NCBI GenBank assembly: GCA_910890315.1
Contig: CAJVGD010000012.1
Coordinates: 434,001-498,000 of the forward strand
Origin: Serendipita indica DSM 11827
Taxonomy: Eukaryota; Basidiomycota; Agaricomycetes; Sebacinales; Serendipitaceae
Direction: 5' to 3'
DNA: 64,000 nt
Positions within the stretch are counted from its first letter, which is position 1, and each line of letters starts with the position of its first letter. The notes under the pieces were generated by a model, which saw only the letters and a program-made list of their open reading frames with translations, searched no databases and was not told where the DNA came from. A program made the position numbers and the translations under genes. This document shows positions 59,058 through 64,000 of this stretch, piece by piece.

Positions 59058-60104
59058 TTACCCATAACGCGTCCTAGGGTTCCCCTCACCGACGATAGTA
59101 TCCTCGATGAGCTGACCTGTGATTGATGAGGTACAGCCAGCACAGACGACTTGATGAGTTTACCTCGCTCCCCGACATCGCTCCATCTGGGTTGCACAAG
59201 GACAGGCTCGTTGAAATGTTTGACAGAGAGAACCATCTGACTTGCACACTTTTCGGCAGGCACCTGTCCACATCCCGTAGCCAAGCCCGTCATGAGCACC
59301 TTCCTGATCACTTTCTGGTCGCCGTCGTCGAGAGCGGCGTTCCACTTGTCAATCTCCACTTGCAGCGTCCACATACAGTTGTAGACGAGATCCTGATGCC
59401 ATTCAACGTTAGCGGGTTCTCTCATGGTAGGCAGGACCGCCATAGAGGTTGCACCCCACGGGTTGCCATAGTTGATCCCTGGATTCCCATCTGCATCTTG
59501 GTCGCGTCCCTCTGGGTCGAGCACGAAGCGTGTCGGTCCCGATACGTCTTCGGGGAGAGGCACAATGATACAGGAGCCCGGAGGCAAGTAGCCTCGGTAT
59601 TGCGTCTGCAAGTAGGATTGGACGTGGTTGCTAATATGCCAAAAGTCACGCGTTTTCGGCTGCCTAAAGACATCTGAAAGTACATAGTCGTACCTGTGTA
59701 AAAGGGCAACCATGAGTCCTGCAGTTGAGGAGAAGAAACGGCGCGTACCCGCCATCCATAATGCCATAGCTATTAGCTGGCGACACCATGCAGTCGCATT
59801 GTATCTGAGCAGGCTCAATGTTACCCAACCTGCCTTCGATAACCGTAAACGGGGAAACGGCCTCGCGGTTGGGGTAATAGCGCGCAATCGCTCTGTTCCA
59901 TGCTTTGATGAGGGTCTCGCGGGTCTCATGGCTCCACTTGGGCTCAATGAAGATGAAATGCGGCTTGATTCGCGATTCCTCAGGACTAGGATCATGGGGT
60001 TGGGCTTCAAGAGCTGGTCTAGAGTCGTGCTGCTGCTGCATATTGCTTTCTCCAACTATCGTCGTAGGAACAGAAGGAAAAGATATGGATATCTCGTCAG
60101 ACAT
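59058..60104 (-). CDS. Macrodomain protein (ADP-ribose binding)
   Basis: Three exons on the minus strand starting MSDEISISFPSVPT. The macrodomain begins near 'FTVIEGRLGNIEPAQIQCDC' and continues 'MVSPANSYGIMDGG', the usual loop with Asn that contacts ADP-ribose. It then runs 'YDYVLSDVFR', 'LPPGSCIIVPL', 'GATSMAVLPTMREPANVEWH' and 'VLMTGLATGCGQVPAEKCAS', where 'TGLATGxG' is the phosphate loop. The last exon adds a short tail 'QLIEDTIVGEGNPRTRYG'. It belongs to the Appr-1''-p processing/macro family that binds or removes ADP-ribose. About 90 N-terminal residues precede the domain. The substrate is unknown. Confidence 0.85.
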
Positions 60105-60339
60105 GGTGCGATGAGGCGTCTAAGGGCGAGTCTAAGTAGTAGAAGAGGGTCGGGCCTCTCAGCGCCTAAGGAACCGTACACGTAGACACACGTGGATTCA
60201 GCAAAAATGTACAGTCAGTGGTAAGAATGGACACGATGAGGAAGAACAGTGAGAGTACGAGTCAGTAACTGGACGAAAATAGCTGAGACGATAAGCATAT
60301 TCCAAGACAGCACTATGCAATAGAATTTCTAGACGAAGG

Positions 60340-61951
60340 TTAGGGTCCTTGTTTTCCTGATGCCGGTGCTGTAGAATTGGTCCGGTCTCTCTCCAGTAAG
60401 AGGCGGACTGCTTGTTGAATTTGGGCCTGGTCCGCATCGCTGGTACCTAATTCCGATTGAAGCCCCGAGTAGACAGACTCGGACATGGCAGACAATCGAT
60501 CATCCCTAGGGCGATTGGGATCTCCGGAACCACCACCAGCACTACTTCCTCCAGTCGACGAGCCTGACCTCATGAGGTCATATACTCTCTTCGCTATGAC
60601 GTCTACATCTGCGGCTGAAAGTCCTTGATGAGAGGACTGCGAATGCCATGGAGAAAAGGTGTTGGTATTCGAGGTCGTATAGGTGGCCTTGGCATCTAAT
60701 GACGGTGCTGGCATGGAATGTGCTGATGGTGGCGAATAAGAGGGTGGGGGGATATAGTCGGAACGGTCTATCGCGATAGATTCTCCGCCAGCCTCGGATG
60801 GCGCAGGAGCGTACCCTGATTGAGGATGCTGGAGTGTTTGAAGAGGATTCCTTGGTATTTGATACACCTGGCGGGGCTCTGAAGACCCAGGTTCTGAAGA
60901 GTTTTCGGTTGCAGAGCGAGGAGGATACTGGTGCAATGCGATGGTTGTTGGTGGAGGACTCTCGCTCATTCCGCTATAGGTAGAGCTCAGCTGTTGCAGT
61001 TGAGGATTGGAGCTATTCGGATTTGAACGACCATGAGCAGACAGGGATGCCCAAGGAGAATTATTTCCACCATATCGTCCGCTCTGCTCATTGAAATAGT
61101 CTGCCTTTGTCCTCCTCGCAGGTTGAGCAGATGTCGTGGTTGCATTGGCTTGTAAAGGTGCATTAAATTCGTTAACATTGCGTGGGTGATTGGAGTCGAA
61201 GACGGGGGTCACAAAGGGATCGACGCCGACAGGGGGAACCCCGTGCGGCTGATTCTGCGGCTCGTCTTTGTATTCGTCAACAATTCGGGCATCCTCATGT
61301 TGCCTCAACTTCCTCCTCCTGAACCACCAGTAGAAGAATGCGCCAAAGAGGATCAAGATGACGACCCCTACTACACCACCGACAATGGCACCAACTGGGG
61401 TGGTGGGGTTTGAATTGTGATTGGAAGGTGTATATCTGAGGCGTGTCAAATGCCGGAGGTTCCGCTTTGTTCACCACTCACTCGATAGATGCAAGAAACA
61501 GCGTCGACCTCCCCAAACCCAGGAGCGTTGAATTGCCTTGGTGTGTAACAATTATTGTATGTGATGTTGCAGTCAAGTTGTCCGCCTTGAAGTCGGTACT
61601 ACATTGCTGCGACGTTGCAAAAGAGTCGAATGCTTGTATATTTCCATCCAACGAAACGCTGTATGGAGCACCATTCGAGCTCTTGACGATGTTGACACTA
61701 ACAGAGGTTCCTGGTCAAGGAGTGAGCGTGCTGCTTTGACTACAAGGTAGCTACCGACCTTGAAAGGCGAACGTGACGGTATTTCCAGGTTCTATTGTGC
61801 TAGTTCCTCCAGATACACAGGATCCTCTATCCAATGTGCTTGTTCTCCATCCACCTTGACCGATGGGAGGTGCATAGGTAAGCGTTGTAGTGTCGCTCGC
61901 CTCGACCAAGTCTCGTCTCTGCCATGTTACACTCTGCGGCAACAAAAACAA
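60340..61951 (-). CDS. Single-pass membrane protein with extracellular domain and long disordered tail
   Basis: An extracellular part is encoded by minus-strand exons around 61951-61440: 'SDTTTLTYAPPIGQGGWRTS', 'GGTSTIEPGNTVTFAFQG', 'SVSVNIVKSSNGAPYSVSLD' and 'QQCSTDFKADNLTATSHT', a beta-rich fold with Cys that recurs in agaricomycete surface proteins. It is followed by 'SNHNSNPTTPVGAIVGGVVG' and a transmembrane helix ending in WWFRRRKLRQ, then some 280 Ser/Pro/Gln/Tyr-rich cytosolic residues and a short helical end. This layout fits a wall or nutrient sensor. The first exon with the signal peptide, upstream of 61951, was not found, and the joint near 61470-61560 is not settled. Confidence 0.6.
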
Positions 61952-63550
61952 ATAGATATTAACACGTTAAGCCACGGAGCCGCTTCAATGAAAATCGAAA
62001 CCAATGGCTCACCCTGGGATAATCGACCGACCGCGCTCCATCCGACTGTCCAGAGAGGACGACTAAACGTCCCATATCAAGACGTTGACAAGTATTTCTA
62101 TCTTACAAGTTCCTCTATGTCTTTCTGGACCGGGTTTTGGAAACTTTGTGGGAGGAAACGGGTCCAAGCATGAGAGAAGCAAACGGCGGTTCCGTTCTCA
62201 ATGAAGGGCTTGCTGCAGGGAACAAAATCCTCTACGCCTGCCAATTTCAACGTTTCACATTATCATGCCTTTTGCCGATACGCTGCCTTTCTCTCTGACT
62301 TGCTTGGCCCAAATGGCCGTTTCTTGATGACAATCAACGCATCCATCCGCACATCAAATCTTGTCAACTTTGTAATTCATGACTACAAGTGTGACCTCTG
62401 TATCTTCCCTGCCAGGGCGTAGCGCCGATACGCGCCAATCCCAGCCGAAGCATGCTCGCAAACCGGAAACTCAAGGAAACAGATGAATAAGCTTTTGACG
62501 GTACACGCAATGCTGTGCGGCTGCGATCTACCAAAGTCCCTCTTTCTCGCGCACGGGTCACAGTGGTACAGCAAGAGAAGGAGAGAAAATGGAACTCATG
62601 TGATCCCTTAGTCAACGACAGAAACGGTGTTCTCATAGCCAAGCTCCGCCGAAACACCTTGTGCTTGCAAACGGTGCTTGCTTCGTGAAACAACCGCTTG
62701 GAAAGTCATCATCAGAACGTGTAAATCCACACTGACAAATCTTACAACCCTGCTTGTTGCCAGACACGCGAGTGCTTGTCAGGAGAGTGAAGCACTCACA
62801 CGGCCCGTCCATGCAACCGGACCGCGGTCAGGATCTGCGACGACGACCGACACGAGCGAGATTCTAGGTCCATGGGCCCCGTAATGGTGATATCTGTCTC
62901 CGATTCATTCCGCATGGCCGGCTCTTTAGCCGCACCTTCTATCCAGGCAAACAACCCAACGTGTGTAATTCCTTTACTCCCGCAATTAAATATTTCGCGT
63001 TTCAGAGTACATTTTCTTCTCCAAGTAGTGGAGGTCTCAGCCAATTGGTCATTCTCATGATGAAACGAACCCGAATTTGAGAATCCAAGTAAGAAAGTGA
63101 TATTGATAACATGTTAAAGACACAGTCGCGAGAGCCACATGATATTTGGGTGATATTCGAGAAAGATACACGCTGCTCGGAGAGGAAATATATAGCCAGT
63201 AAACGACAGGAAGGGCCAATTCGAGGGGCATGGAATATGGAACGAGAAGGCAGGACAAGAGGTGATGGACCCGGGGCGAACTTGCGCGCAGTTGGGGGTC
63301 AATGAAGCACAATCACACGCTTGTATGATCGAGCAGACGGCGGAGAGAGAGAGAGGACAGGGGTACAGGAAAGAAGCACATACCGAGCCCGAAGTAATCG
63401 ACGATGGATCAGAGGGGTCGTCAGGGGGAAGATGATATTGTATGTCCACATGCTCCAGGATCGAAAAACGACAAGGCTAAGAAAGGCACAGGGGAATGAG
63501 ATCATTCATGCAGTGCACCGAGAATTTTTGGCCTGTTACAAATCCGCCTT
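61952..63550. other. Gene-poor stretch near right edge
   Basis: About 1.6 kb. It should contain the missing first exon of the single-pass protein and the 3' untranslated region of the CSL gene. A frame at 62364-62693 on the minus strand is open but without recognisable features. Confidence 0.35.
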
Positions 63551-64000
63551 CTATTTACCATAAAAGAGGACGCTTGACGGGTAAACGACGCCGTCGGCTC
63601 TTGCAATGAAGATAGGCTGGGGTGCGATTGGAACCGCATCTAGACCAAGCTGCTGCGCCGATTCGGAATTGCTACTTGGTGAAGTTGCCGGAGGCAAGCA
63701 GGCGAGAACTTCTTGACATCGCACATCGACAAAGGGACTTGGTTCCGCGCCGAAGAAGAGAAGAGGTGGATCCGTTTTGCTAAAGTTCTCGCCGTATATG
63801 GTAACGAGCGACGCGTTACGGGGATCTGGTTTCATGCCGTTATTCATCAGCATTCTATTGATCCCGCCGTGCTTGGCTGGGTTTTCCGCGGCACGATCGG
63901 GAGGGAGGTACTTCACTGCAGCCATGTAAGCCCCACAAGCCTGTGAGACCAGGAGAACGTACCGATATTTGGGAACGGGGTCACGGGCTTGATCGGTACC
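63551..64000 (-). CDS. CSL (CBF1/RBP-J/Su(H)-type) DNA-binding protein, C-terminal part
   Basis: The gene runs off the right edge; only its 3' end is seen. Minus-strand exons encode 'VPIKPVTPFPNI' and, after an intron between about 63952 and 63906, 'VKYLPPDRAAENPAKHGG', then 'LVTIYGENFSKTDPPLLFFG', 'VRCQEVLACLPP' and 'PIFIARADGVVYPSSVLFYG'. This pattern, 'iyGeNF' then 'vrCqe.l.c.pP' then 'i.RaDGvvyps...f', is the C-terminal TIG (Ig-like) domain of CSL transcription factors, the fungal relatives of the Notch effector. The DNA-binding beta-trefoil and Rel domains lie outside the window. In fission yeast, CSL proteins act in the cell cycle and cell adhesion. Confidence 0.8.
   Translation of the reverse strand, partial: GTDQARDPVPKYRYVLLVSQACGAYMAAVKYLPPDRAAENPAKHGGINRMLMNNGMKPDPRNASLVTIYGENFSKTDPPLLFFGAEPSPFVDVRCQEVLACLPPATSPSSNSESAQQLGLDAVPIAPQPIFIARADGVVYPSSVLFYGK

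Noticed and set aside
1-64000. Transposons, virus-like elements, CRISPR arrays, rRNA
   Set aside because: No long terminal or inverted repeats, integrase, transposase, reverse transcriptase or capsid motifs, and no regularly spaced repeats were noticed; the only repeats are LysM modules and low-complexity tracts.

Overview
The window is a gene-dense stretch of a basidiomycete nuclear genome. Nearly every gene is cut by short GT-AG introns of about 40-70 bases, and intergenic gaps are mostly 0.3-1.3 kb. Secreted multi-LysM enzymes, the F-box protein style and the Fet3/Ftr1 pair suggest an agaricomycete, possibly the Rhizoctonia/Ceratobasidium group; that placement is inference. I saw no CRISPR array, insertion sequence, rRNA or convincing tRNA, and no reverse transcriptase or transposase.

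Layout. 1-5.7 kb: two secreted enzymes in tandem that end in LysM arrays, the tail of a chitin-deacetylase-like CE4 protein (cut by the left edge) and a GH88/GH105-type six-hairpin hydrolase. Their 3' ends look like copies of one another. 6-10.1 kb: the reductive iron-uptake pair, a membrane-anchored ferroxidase (FET3) and an iron permease (FTR1), transcribed divergently from a short promoter with three perfect ATCWGATAA boxes and a fourth in an FTR1 intron. 10.6-17.3 kb: a 1399-residue membrane protein of unknown function and a PTEN/TEP1 lipid phosphatase. 17.6-21.8 kb, minus strand: a KH-domain splicing protein, the GPI-anchor subunit PIG-P and an aldo-keto reductase. 22.8-31.2 kb: a Zn2Cys6 regulator, a CSC1/DUF221 channel and a probably mitochondrial P-loop ATPase.

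31.9-41.8 kb looks more lineage-specific: three unrelated C2H2 zinc-finger genes in a row, a disordered Ser-rich protein and an F-box-like protein. 42-51.8 kb is housekeeping again: ribosomal protein RPS2 (uS5), elongation factor ELF1, a very large Sec7-PH protein and an amidohydrolase-fold protein that seems to have lost its metal site. 52-64 kb: a 719-residue protein of unknown function with one unusually long intron, RAD23, a truncated-looking membrane protein, a macrodomain protein, a single-pass membrane sensor-like protein and, at the right edge, the C-terminal TIG domain of a CSL-type DNA-binding protein.

The clearest functional unit is the FET3-FTR1 pair, whose proteins form one plasma-membrane complex and whose shared promoter carries the iron-responsive GATA signature. 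The most unusual architecture is the LysM-tethered pair at the left edge. Exon boundaries were read by eye from splice signals and reading-frame continuity; where I give a full exon list the summed length is a multiple of three.
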